Assembly: GCA_963675625.1 (NCBI GenBank)
Contig: OY776497.1
Location: forward strand, 868,001 to 932,000
Reading direction: 5' to 3'
From: F22 sp963675625
Lineage (GTDB): Bacteria; Bacteroidota; Bacteroidia; Bacteroidales; Bacteroidaceae
DNA length: 64,000 bases
The notes below the pieces were generated by a model, which had not been told where the DNA came from, made no database searches, and saw only the letters and a list, made by a program, of their open reading frames with translations. A program made the translations under genes and the position numbers. The stretch's first letter is position 1, and each line of letters starts with the position of its first letter. Of this stretch, positions 54,287 to 62,798 are shown in pieces.

Positions 54287-55243
54287 TTATTCTGCGAACT
54301 GCAAATCTAAAAGCGTAAGTTCTTTTTTTCGATTCTGTAAGAACACCAAATAAGCTGCTGCATCTTCAGTGGCTTTATGACTCTTAGCCTCTTTAAAGTG
54401 CTTTGCTGATATGGTTATCCATTCAATAGCTTTATCTATTTCGGATTCTTTTTCATAATAGACAGCCAAATCATAAGCACAATATGCTTTTAACTTTGTA
54501 CTATTGGTCTTTTTATATGTATTTTCCCATTTTGCTTTAGCTTTATCCCACTGGTCATCGTGAATATTAACAGCGGCTTCTTTTAATTCACCAGCTTCAC
54601 TAACAAATAAAGCACGTGTAACAGTTGTCCAATGAGGTACTAATTTGTCTGCATACTTTTCACCGACATAATTTGTACACTCTAATGCAATCTCTCCCAG
54701 TGTTGGAAGTTTATCATGAGCCTCTCGTTCATCAACTCCGTAACCATACCAATTCAACGTATCCTGTAAAAGCATGGTTGCCATAGGTGCATCTCTACCT
54801 GGCAGGTACAAGTGCATTTTTGCTAAAATATTTACATGAGCCTTTGATTCATACTCTCCCTCTTTAGTACGAGATGCAGAGCTCAGCAAAGTCAATTCCA
54901 AAGAATCCAAACTAGCTAAGAAATCGACCTCCAAAAAACGAGCTAAATCATCAACGTGTTGTGAAGTCATAGGTGCAACAATTACACTATCCAATAAATG
55001 TACATCGTTAAAATACTGGGCATCAGCTACATCCTGCGCCATCACTTGAGTAGCCCTAGAAGACAAATCATACAAAGAATCAGGAGCATGATTAATAATT
55101 CCTACGCACGCCAACTCCACTGGCAACGTAATATCGGCTGGCACCATACAATCATACGTAAACACTGACGTTGTACTACACGAAGTACCCAACATCAATG
55201 CTCCCAGCCAAACAACGCCAGATAAAATAAAAGATTTTTTCAT
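54287..55243 (-). CDS. DUF6340-like lipoprotein
   Basis: Lipoprotein of 318 residues: start MKKSFILSG, signal helix, lipobox GTSC, then a mature domain beginning TTSVFTYDCMVPADITLPVELACVGIINH. The middle part has conserved-looking LDSVIVAPMTSQHVDDLARFLEVDFLASLDSLEL, a TolB-like pattern of strand and helix, and the C-terminal third (about 225-300) is helical with TPR-like packing (WDKAKAKWENTYKKTNS, LKAYCAYDLAVYYEKESEIDKAIEWI). This fits the DUF6340 family of Bacteroidetes surface or periplasmic lipoproteins. Function unknown. The frame allows a start 9 bases earlier. Confidence 0.75.
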   Translation of the reverse strand: MKKSFILSGVVWLGALMLGTSCSTTSVFTYDCMVPADITLPVELACVGIINHAPDSLYDLSSRATQVMAQDVADAQYFNDVHLLDSVIVAPMTSQHVDDLARFLEVDFLASLDSLELTLLSSASRTKEGEYESKAHVNILAKMHLYLPGRDAPMATMLLQDTLNWYGYGVDEREAHDKLPTLGEIALECTNYVGEKYADKLVPHWTTVTRALFVSEAGELKEAAVNIHDDQWDKAKAKWENTYKKTNSTKLKAYCAYDLAVYYEKESEIDKAIEWITISAKHFKEAKSHKATEDAAAYLVFLQNRKKELTLLDLQFAE

Positions 55244-55252
55244 AGTAAGCAA

Positions 55253-55591
55253 GTAAATTCATTAGATCTTCTAATAAGTAAATTCTTCCTTTCTCTTATT
55301 GAGTATCACCACAATAGCCTGTTGTTTTCTAATCCACACAAACCATTCTACATCACATTCTCTCTAACTAGATGATAGCCTCATCAAGTATAGATATCTT
55401 TTTCGAAAGATAGAAATAAATAATGACCAGACAAAGCTTTTAGGCAAGAAGCATATCATTTTTATACATCTTTATCCAACATTTCATTGTCCATATACTA
55501 TACAATATAAAAAAGGGGTTACTCCCAAGTAAGCATATACATACTACTTAAAGAGTAACCCCAATATTGCATATAACTAATAAGTCATAAT
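55253..55591. other. Intergenic region secA / lipoprotein gene with secA terminator
   Basis: About 340 AT-rich bases. The right part holds the secA terminator (55515-55562). The remainder contains only loose promoter-like elements for the lipoprotein gene (for example AAGCTTTG on the minus strand near 55432). No gene seen. Confidence 0.5.
55509..55562 (-). terminator. secA terminator
   Basis: GGGGTTACTC (55515-55524) pairs with GAGTAACCCC (55553-55562); an inner AAGTA/TACTT pair extends the hairpin. On the minus strand the stem is followed by TTTTTT, a classical intrinsic terminator. Confidence 0.85.
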
Positions 55592-58500
55592 TTAAGCATT
55601 CTTACCATGGCAATTCTTATACTTCTTACCACTTCCACAAGGACAAGGATCATTTCGTCCTACACGTTTTTCATTACGAATAGGTGTGCGTGATTCTTGT
55701 GGCTCACGAGTATCTTGAGATGCCGCTGCACGCTGATGTTCATTTTCCAATGATTGATGTGTCTCCTGCATTCGAGGACGACGCTGAGAAGCCACTTCAT
55801 TAGGAGCTGCCTGCACATCCTGAGGTGCTTGCTGTACCTGCATAGGAATAGACGCACGCACAACAGTTGAAATGGTTTGTGCATTGAACTTATCCATCAT
55901 AGACTTAAACAATTCTGCAGATTCCAACTTATAGATCAACAAAGGATCTTTTTGTTCATAGCTCGCATTTTGTACAGACTGTTTCAACTCATCTAAATCA
56001 CGTAAGTTCTCCTGCCAACATTCATCAATTGTGTGCAAAATAATCTGCTTTTCAAATGCTGTAATTACCGCATCACACTCTGTCTCATAAGCTTCCTTAA
56101 GAGGTACAGAAATATTGAACACTCGTTTTTGATCAGTGATAGGGATCATAATATTTTCATACATCGCCCCTTGAGTTTCATACACTTGTTTGATTACCGG
56201 GTAAGCTGTTTCTGCAAGATGTTTTGCACGGCGCTTATATGCAGCCATAGCCGCTTCGAAAGCTTTTTCTACACGTACTTGTGGCTTCAAAGAGATATAC
56301 TCTTCTTCAGTGAAAGGAGCTTCAATAGACAAAGTACTTAGCAGTTCCATTTGGCAATCACTATATTCTGAAGTCTCTGTAGCATAAGCAGCACGATCCC
56401 AAACCATATCGGCAATATCCATACCAATACGTTCCCCCATTAAAGCATGGCGGCGCTTAGTATAAACCGCATTACGTTGCATGTTCATGACGTCATCGTA
56501 TTCAAGAAGACGCTTACGAATACCAAAGTTGTTTTCTTCAACTTTCTTCTGTGCGTTTTCTATACTCTTAGAGATCATTGGATGCTCAATCATTTCATCT
56601 TCTTTGAAACCAAGACGGTCCATCATTGAAGCCAAACGATCCTTTGCAAACAGACGCATCAATTGGTCTTCCAAAGACACAAAGAACACTGAGCTACCTG
56701 GGTCACCTTGACGTCCAGCACGCCCTCTAAGCTGACGGTCTACACGACGAGATTCATGACGTTCAGTACCAATAATAGCTAGACCACCTGCTGCTTTCAC
56801 CTCATCGGTCAATTTGATATCGGTACCACGACCAGCCATATTGGTGGCGATAGTCACTGTGCCTGGCTGACCAGCTAGAGCCACGATATCAGCTTCTTTC
56901 TGGTGTAGTTTTGCATTCAGTACGTTATGCTCTATCTTACGCATACTCAACATCTTGCTCAATTTTTCAGATATATCTACCGAAGTTGTTCCGACAAGCA
57001 CTGGGCGGCCTTTTTTCACTAACTTCTCTACCTCCTCAATAACAGCTTTATATTTTGCACGTGCTGTCTTATAAATACGGTCATTTTGATCATCACGAGC
57101 AATAGGGCGATTGGTAGGGATAACAACAACATCCAATTTATAAATATCCCACAATTCTCCTGCTTCTGTTTCTGCAGTACCAGTCATCCCTGACAACTTA
57201 TGATACATACGGAAATAGTTCTGAAGAGTAATAGTAGCATATGTTTGCGTAGCAGCTTCCACTTTCACTCGTTCTTTCGCTTCAATAGCTTGATGAAGTC
57301 CATCGCTATAACGACGACCATCCATAATACGACCAGTTTGCTCATCTACAATCTTGACTTGCCCATCCATCACCACGTACTGATCATCCTTTTCAAACAT
57401 AGCATATGCTTTCAGCAATTGATGAATAGTATGTACACGTTCTGCTTTTACCGCATAGTCTTGCATAAAAGCATCCTTCTTGGCTAGACGTTCTTCATCA
57501 GAAAGATTTTCCGTTTCAAGAGCAGACAATTGAGCTGCAATATCTGGAAGAACAAATAGGTTTTGATCTTCTGAATCGCCAGTAATCAATTCGATTCCCT
57601 TATCAGTAAGATCCACACTATTCATCTTTTCATCGATTACGAAATATAGTGGTTCTACAACTTCAGGCATACGTTTATTGTTCTGCTCCATATAGATAGC
57701 CTCAGTCTTCAACATACCAGCTTTGATACCAGATTCAGATAGGAACTTAATCAATGCACGGTTTTTAGGGAGTGCCTTATGAGAACGGAAAAGGGCAAGA
57801 TACCCCTCTTCTTGTTTTGTCTTATCCTCTAAAGCAATCATAGATTTTGCGTCAGCTAACAACTTAGTTGCCAAATTCTTTTGTACAGCAAACAAGCGTT
57901 CCACCAAAGGACGAAGTTCTTCAAAAAGTTGCACATCGCCACGCGGTACAGGACCAGAAATAATCAATGGCGTACGCGCATCATCAATCAATACAGAATC
58001 GACCTCATCGACAATCGCATAATTATGTTTGCGCTGTACCAAATCACTCACACGAGTCGCCATATTATCACGTAGGTAGTCAAAACCAAATTCGTTGTTA
58101 GTACCGAATGTAATATCAGCTTTATATGCCTGACGTCGTTCTTCAGAGTTTGGTTGTGTCTTATCAATACAATCTACAGAAAGACCATGAAACATATATA
58201 AAGGTCCCATCCACTCAGAGTCACGCTTAGCCAAGTAGTCATTCACGGTAATGACATGCACTCCATTACCTGTCAAGGCATTCAAGAAAACGGGCAATGT
58301 AGCAACCAAAGTCTTACCTTCACCAGTTGCCATCTCAGCAATCTTACCTTGATGTAAGATGGTTCCACCAAATAACTGGACATCATAGTGTACCATTTGC
58401 CACTTCATATCATTACCACCTGCACGCCAGTGATTTTGAAAAATAGCTTTATTCTCCTCTATGCGTACGAAATCAAACTTCTTGGCCAATTGACGGTCAA

Positions 58501-58900
58501 AGTCTGTAGCTTCAACTATAAGTTCTGGATTTTCAGATAAACGACGAGCAGTACTCTTTACGATAGCAAATGCAGTAGGCATTACTTCATCCAAAGCCTC
58601 TTCATATTTTTCTAAGATCTTCTTTTCTAAATCATCGATTTTGTCAAAGACAGCTGCTCTTTGTTCAAGAGGTAAGTCTTTTACTTCTTCTCGTAACGTC
58701 TCAATTTGCTCACGCTCTGTAGTTGCTGATTCTTGAATAAACTTTTGAAGCTCTTTTGTCTTAGCGCGTAATTCATCGTGCGACAAAGCATCAATCTCTA
58801 TATAAATTTCTTTGACCTTATCCACATAAGGTTGCGTCGCTTTTGCATCACGACTTGCTTTATTACCGAAAAGTTTCGATATAAATTCGTTAAATCCCAT
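55592..58900 (-). CDS. secA: Preprotein translocase ATPase SecA
   Basis: Motor ATPase of the Sec export pathway at the inner membrane. From MGFNEFISKLFGNKASRD it has 1102 residues, the long Bacteroidetes form. Motifs: Walker A MATGEGKTLVATLPVFLN (about 190), DEAD-type VDEVDSVLIDDARTPLIISG, TNMAGRGTDIKL, ERHESRRVDRQLRGRAGRQGDPGSS (split helicase motif VI) and the C-terminal SecB/zinc motif DPCPCGSGKKYKNCH. An extra insertion in the nucleotide-binding region (about 340-420) accounts for the length. The 19 extra residues of the open frame (to 58957) would overlap the transcription start, so they are excluded. Confidence 0.97.
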   Translation of the reverse strand: MGFNEFISKLFGNKASRDAKATQPYVDKVKEIYIEIDALSHDELRAKTKELQKFIQESATTEREQIETLREEVKDLPLEQRAAVFDKIDDLEKKILEKYEEALDEVMPTAFAIVKSTARRLSENPELIVEATDFDRQLAKKFDFVRIEENKAIFQNHWRAGGNDMKWQMVHYDVQLFGGTILHQGKIAEMATGEGKTLVATLPVFLNALTGNGVHVITVNDYLAKRDSEWMGPLYMFHGLSVDCIDKTQPNSEERRQAYKADITFGTNNEFGFDYLRDNMATRVSDLVQRKHNYAIVDEVDSVLIDDARTPLIISGPVPRGDVQLFEELRPLVERLFAVQKNLATKLLADAKSMIALEDKTKQEEGYLALFRSHKALPKNRALIKFLSESGIKAGMLKTEAIYMEQNNKRMPEVVEPLYFVIDEKMNSVDLTDKGIELITGDSEDQNLFVLPDIAAQLSALETENLSDEERLAKKDAFMQDYAVKAERVHTIHQLLKAYAMFEKDDQYVVMDGQVKIVDEQTGRIMDGRRYSDGLHQAIEAKERVKVEAATQTYATITLQNYFRMYHKLSGMTGTAETEAGELWDIYKLDVVVIPTNRPIARDDQNDRIYKTARAKYKAVIEEVEKLVKKGRPVLVGTTSVDISEKLSKMLSMRKIEHNVLNAKLHQKEADIVALAGQPGTVTIATNMAGRGTDIKLTDEVKAAGGLAIIGTERHESRRVDRQLRGRAGRQGDPGSSVFFVSLEDQLMRLFAKDRLASMMDRLGFKEDEMIEHPMISKSIENAQKKVEENNFGIRKRLLEYDDVMNMQRNAVYTKRRHALMGERIGMDIADMVWDRAAYATETSEYSDCQMELLSTLSIEAPFTEEEYISLKPQVRVEKAFEAAMAAYKRRAKHLAETAYPVIKQVYETQGAMYENIMIPITDQKRVFNISVPLKEAYETECDAVITAFEKQIILHTIDECWQENLRDLDELKQSVQNASYEQKDPLLIYKLESAELFKSMMDKFNAQTISTVVRASIPMQVQQAPQDVQAAPNEVASQRRPRMQETHQSLENEHQRAAASQDTREPQESRTPIRNEKRVGRNDPCPCGSGKKYKNCHGKNA

Positions 58901-58940
58901 TGTTTGGTATTCTATATTGATTATTATTTTTTTGAGTTCA

Positions 58941-58978
58941 ATCGAGTCAGTAAACACACTCGATCAGCAGCAAAGATA
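58941..58978 (-). promoter_or_regulatory. secA promoter -7 element and leader hairpin
   Basis: CAAAGATA at 58971-58978 reads TATCTTTG on the coding strand. The expected transcript start (about 58964) coincides with an inverted repeat, ATCGAGT (58941-58947) with ACTCGAT (58958-58964), so the mRNA would begin with a 7-bp hairpin that could stabilise it. Confidence 0.5.
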
Positions 58979-59050
58979 CGAGTTATTTTCGGGAAAAGCG
59001 TTGTGAATCAATTAGTTTTTAGATACACGATACCATTTTCCCTTTCTTTG

Positions 59051-60637
59051 CTATTGTAAAGGAAAGGAAGCCGCTGCGTTCGGGCCTCGAATATGAATAG
59101 AAGAACAAATTGTTGGACAAACTTGCGTCATATTCACAGGCACACGAATAATTTGTGCCTTGACATTAGGTCCCATCAAGATGATAGGTGCATATGTTGT
59201 ACCATGTTGTACCACTTGTACGACACGGTCTTGTTCATCTACTTGCTTCCAACCAGGAAGAATATCAATAAATAAATCACCCGAATGTGCTATATGGAAA
59301 CCTGCACGAAATAGTTCCGTTTGAGGCGACCATCCACCTAACAACAATTGGTGGCTGCTGTATACTTGTTGCACACCACTAAATTCAGCAAGAAAATGAG
59401 CTGCACGAAGCTGTACTTCATCCAACTGCATTTGTCGCTTTTCGATCAATGCATGATTAAGATATATCTGTTGATCATGATATCCAGACACCCATTTTCC
59501 ATCGCCATATTTGGCCATAAGATATAGGTTAAGCAACGCAGCGCAGCGATTTATACGAAACTCCCCACTTGGGATATGGTATCTACCCAAAACTGGATGT
59601 ATCTTCTTCTGAGGTGCAGCACCACTAAGTACCACAAGTGTACGATTCAGTCCCACATGACGTTCTATCATACCCAAAAGATGCTGTATAGACAGATCTA
59701 AACGCACATACGCATCTTGTTGTTCCATTGGTTGCTCCGTAAGTGAAGCATCCATATCTCGTCCCACAGTATATCCAACCGTCAACACGTCAGGAGTTTC
59801 ATCTCTCCCTAAACGAGTATATTGTAAACACTTATCTACAATCTTATTAACCTCATCATTGACAAGCGGTGAAGCCATGAAACGTTTAACCATAGCCTCC
59901 CTGTACGCACGCATAGGGTATTTAAATGGTTTCTTATGATAAGTGGACGTTTGGTAATGAAAATCTTCAAAGGACAGAAAGGGTTTCCACACAATATCCT
60001 TGACACGCGTACCTACTCCATCAGACAAATTATAATTGGCCAACCAATCAGGCAATTCAGGATAATAGGTAGTACTACACCAATTGCCACTATTATCATC
60101 TATCCAGTAGGCCCCATCAGCAACATGTCCAGCAGCCAAAATAGCAGCATCTTTCCACGGCGCAATACTGTATACCAAACCTGTGTTTTGCGTTTGTTCT
60201 TTGAGTGCATCAGTATATGTTTCAGCTATTAGATAATGAGGGCTTGTGGTATCATTGGTATAATTGCCCATATAATGGGTATCATCAACAGCACCAACGG
60301 GATGAAGTGTTTCGATGTCAAACCATTTCTCAGAAATAATACCATGTTGAGCAGGTACCGCCCCAGTCATTAATGTTGCAACAGCAGACGCGCGATCCAC
60401 AGGTACATACGGCATTTGACCATGCGTGTAGACACATCCTTCTTTCCATAAACGTTTTATACCTTGGTCCCCATATACTTTGCTATATACTCTTAACTGA
60501 TCTGTACGCAAACCTTGCACCTGTACATGCACCACTAGACGTGGGGATACATGCAACTCTTGCGCCGTTGCATCCGTTGCAGCCAGCACAAGTAAAACAG
60601 TCATCAGACTAGTAAAATGATGTACTCGTAAAGTCAT
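59051..60637 (-). CDS. Alkaline-phosphatase-fold protein, probably catalytically inactive
   Basis: A 528-residue exported protein (signal peptide about 1-25) that follows the PafA / type I phosphodiesterase plan: RLVVHVQVQGLRTDQL, YVPVDRASAVATLMTGAVPAQHG, DAYVRLD, LVVLSGAAP, HGTTYAPIILMG. Each catalytic position expected in active members is changed: the first metal Asp of VDQM is Gln41, the nucleophile Thr of PTVT is Arg82, the DHG metal pair is Ala-Ala (about 340-341), and the late GTTHGS histidine is Tyr. So it is likely a pseudo-phosphatase with a binding or structural role in the periplasm. It lies between secA and the DUF4105 gene on the same strand (38-base gap to the latter). Confidence 0.8.
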   Translation of the reverse strand: MTLRVHHFTSLMTVLLVLAATDATAQELHVSPRLVVHVQVQGLRTDQLRVYSKVYGDQGIKRLWKEGCVYTHGQMPYVPVDRASAVATLMTGAVPAQHGIISEKWFDIETLHPVGAVDDTHYMGNYTNDTTSPHYLIAETYTDALKEQTQNTGLVYSIAPWKDAAILAAGHVADGAYWIDDNSGNWCSTTYYPELPDWLANYNLSDGVGTRVKDIVWKPFLSFEDFHYQTSTYHKKPFKYPMRAYREAMVKRFMASPLVNDEVNKIVDKCLQYTRLGRDETPDVLTVGYTVGRDMDASLTEQPMEQQDAYVRLDLSIQHLLGMIERHVGLNRTLVVLSGAAPQKKIHPVLGRYHIPSGEFRINRCAALLNLYLMAKYGDGKWVSGYHDQQIYLNHALIEKRQMQLDEVQLRAAHFLAEFSGVQQVYSSHQLLLGGWSPQTELFRAGFHIAHSGDLFIDILPGWKQVDEQDRVVQVVQHGTTYAPIILMGPNVKAQIIRVPVNMTQVCPTICSSIHIRGPNAAASFPLQ

Positions 60638-60675
60638 ATATAGGCTTATCTACATTTTTGTACATGTATACAGAA

Positions 60676-62004
60676 TTATCGAATCGTTCCGACAGTCTGG
60701 ACACGTCTAGTATGTTGTGGTTTCTTGGGGATTAATGTCCAAGCGATAAGGCGTATCAACAAAGCAGATGCCAAAAGCACAATTGGGCAAGAAACCATTT
60801 GAATTTTAAATATTATAAACAAAATCATGGATAAGAACACAACACCAGCAAACAATCTTGGAATCCAAGATGCCTTTTGTCTATCGCGATTTTTCAACAA
60901 ATTAGGTATCAACACAAAATAAAGAGGATGAAAAATCAACAATAATAAATTGGGTGACACGGCCGGATGTACAGAAAAGAAATTTAAAAAGGCAATAACC
61001 ACGCCTACACATCCTACAGTAAAATAGATGAAAAAGTCAAAAACCCAAGAGAAGCGTCCTCTCAAATTATCCCAAACGGTAATCAGAATAGCCAATAATA
61101 AAAGAATCAGGCTAAATATTATTGGCGAAATAGGGATATGTGCTTCGCGTTTTTCTTCGGCCAAACGTTCATTATCTTGTGCTAAAAACAAAGTGCGAGA
61201 TTTTACTAGCGGCACACGAGTCCCATCTGGTCGTTCAATCTGCGCCCCACGCATCATTGCTTCCAAATAAAAAGGCACAAACATGTGTTCTCTTTGAGTC
61301 ATTGCCCTATCAGCAGGCTGCCCAAGTAATAAATCCATCCCCAACTGATACCATTTAGAATCTTCTGTGTATTGATGTACCGCATCTCTAAATGTCATCA
61401 AAGTATCCGAAACTGGATAAATAATTTTACCATGCACGCTCTGTTCTATAATGTCGCGTGGACGTGTTGCACAGTTGTCGAAGAAAAAGTTATATCTATA
61501 TTCTGCATTCTTGGGCAAAGCATTGACTTGAATTTTACGCACTAAAGTATCAGTTTCTGCGGAAGAGAGGTTAAGCTCCAGCGCATACACTTCCCTGTTT
61601 AAATATCTATATATCCGATAAAAACGCACAAAATCATCATATCCTAATTTATAATCTGTCTTACCTTGTATAAAGCGCATCATAAAATTAGGTTGATTCA
61701 TATCAAATTGTCCATAATTATAGACCAGATTGGGTACCTTGCTATCCTCAGAAGTTGGCATGGTGTGTATGGCCGTATGACCAAATAAGGCATACACCTC
61801 CTGTCCTGCTGAACACGTCAACAGGAAAACACGAGCCGAAGGAATAGTATCTTTAGGATTGACCACTGATTGATTGCTTTGTCCTCGAGAATTTGTATTC
61901 GCGGCATAAATACTAGTACATACCCCTCCTAAGAGCATCAAAAAAGTATATTTTAGGAGAGAGCTAGTAAATTTCTGATAGAATATCTGGCGCTTTTGCA
62001 TCAT
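60676..62004 (-). CDS. lnb: DUF4105 membrane protein, candidate lipoprotein N-acyltransferase Lnb
   Basis: Inner-membrane protein of 442 residues. After an N-terminal hydrophobic segment, the periplasmic DUF4105 domain (about 45-270) shows LLTCSAGQEVYALFGHTAIHT (split; FGHT His), VYNYGQFDMNQPNF, KTDYKLGYDDFVRFYRIY and FFDNCATRPRDIIEQ with the conserved Cys; four or so membrane helices follow (about 300-420). DUF4105 proteins of Bacteroides have been identified as Lnb, the enzyme that adds the third acyl chain to lipoproteins where Lnt is absent. The start at 62004 is chosen because a promoter lies directly upstream. Confidence 0.78.
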   Translation of the reverse strand: MMQKRQIFYQKFTSSLLKYTFLMLLGGVCTSIYAANTNSRGQSNQSVVNPKDTIPSARVFLLTCSAGQEVYALFGHTAIHTMPTSEDSKVPNLVYNYGQFDMNQPNFMMRFIQGKTDYKLGYDDFVRFYRIYRYLNREVYALELNLSSAETDTLVRKIQVNALPKNAEYRYNFFFDNCATRPRDIIEQSVHGKIIYPVSDTLMTFRDAVHQYTEDSKWYQLGMDLLLGQPADRAMTQREHMFVPFYLEAMMRGAQIERPDGTRVPLVKSRTLFLAQDNERLAEEKREAHIPISPIIFSLILLLLAILITVWDNLRGRFSWVFDFFIYFTVGCVGVVIAFLNFFSVHPAVSPNLLLLIFHPLYFVLIPNLLKNRDRQKASWIPRLFAGVVFLSMILFIIFKIQMVSCPIVLLASALLIRLIAWTLIPKKPQHTRRVQTVGTIR

Positions 62005-62022
62005 TTTTGATTGAATTCTGTG

Positions 62023-62053
62023 CGAAGGTATGAAATATTTGTATCTTTGCAAA
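62023..62053. promoter_or_regulatory. Divergent promoters coaX / DUF4105 gene
   Basis: Plus strand: TATCTTTG at 62042-62049, 20 bases before coaX. Minus strand: TTTG (62053-62050), 19 bases, TACCTTCG (62030-62023) toward the DUF4105 gene. The elements overlap, so the two promoters may compete. Confidence 0.55.
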
Positions 62054-62069
62054 ATCAGAAAGAAAAAAG

Positions 62070-62798
62070 ATGACAAATACCCATATAGTTTTAGACATAG
62101 GGAATACAGTGGGAAAGATGGCACTCTTTATGGGAGACACGATGAAGGACGTGTGGTATGGAGAAGATATCATGAGCCTATTAGCTCAAATACCAGAACA
62201 CATACAGATACATCGTGGGATTTTCTCCACTGTGCGTACTCTTTCTCCATTGGAACGCGAAACATTAAATGCATGTAATTTTGAGATGCTTGAGCTAAAT
62301 CATCACACATCGCTTCCCATAGAGATTGCCTATGACACACCAGAAACACTAGGAACTGACCGTATAGCTGCCGTAGTGGGAGCACATGGTGAAAAGCCAA
62401 AGACCCCTTTGCTAGTAATAGACGCTGGTACAGCTATTACTTATGAGTATGTTACCGCTGACGGGCGCTACATGGGTGGAAATATTTCCCCTGGGATCCG
62501 TTTGCGTTTTGAGGCTTTGCATGCCTATACAAGTCGCTTACCACTTGTAGACAAGACAGGTAGACAAGTTGACTTTGGAGTAGATACAGAAACTGCGATT
62601 CGTGCTGGTGTCGTAAGAGGTGTAATGTTTGAAATAGAAGGTTATATACGAGAGATGCAAAAAAAACACCCCAATCTTTTCGTTTTTTTAACCGGAGGAG
62701 AGCATTTTTGCTTTGAATCAAGCATAAAAAGATGCATCTTTGCAGACAGATTTTTAGTTTTGAAGGGTTTAAACCGGATATTATATTATAATCAATGA
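62070..62798 (+). CDS. coaX: Type III pantothenate kinase
   Basis: First step of coenzyme A synthesis. The 242-residue protein is of the ASKHA kinase fold: phosphate-1 motif LDIGNTVGKMALF (about 7-19), GTDRIAAVVGAHG (about 88-100), phosphate-2 VIDAGTAITYEYV (about 110) and GGNISPGIRLRFEALH (about 128). The type III enzyme is not feedback-inhibited by CoA. Its stop overlaps the start of the following porin gene (ATGA), so they are translationally coupled. Confidence 0.95.
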   Translation: MTNTHIVLDIGNTVGKMALFMGDTMKDVWYGEDIMSLLAQIPEHIQIHRGIFSTVRTLSPLERETLNACNFEMLELNHHTSLPIEIAYDTPETLGTDRIAAVVGAHGEKPKTPLLVIDAGTAITYEYVTADGRYMGGNISPGIRLRFEALHAYTSRLPLVDKTGRQVDFGVDTETAIRAGVVRGVMFEIEGYIREMQKKHPNLFVFLTGGEHFCFESSIKRCIFADRFLVLKGLNRILYYNQ

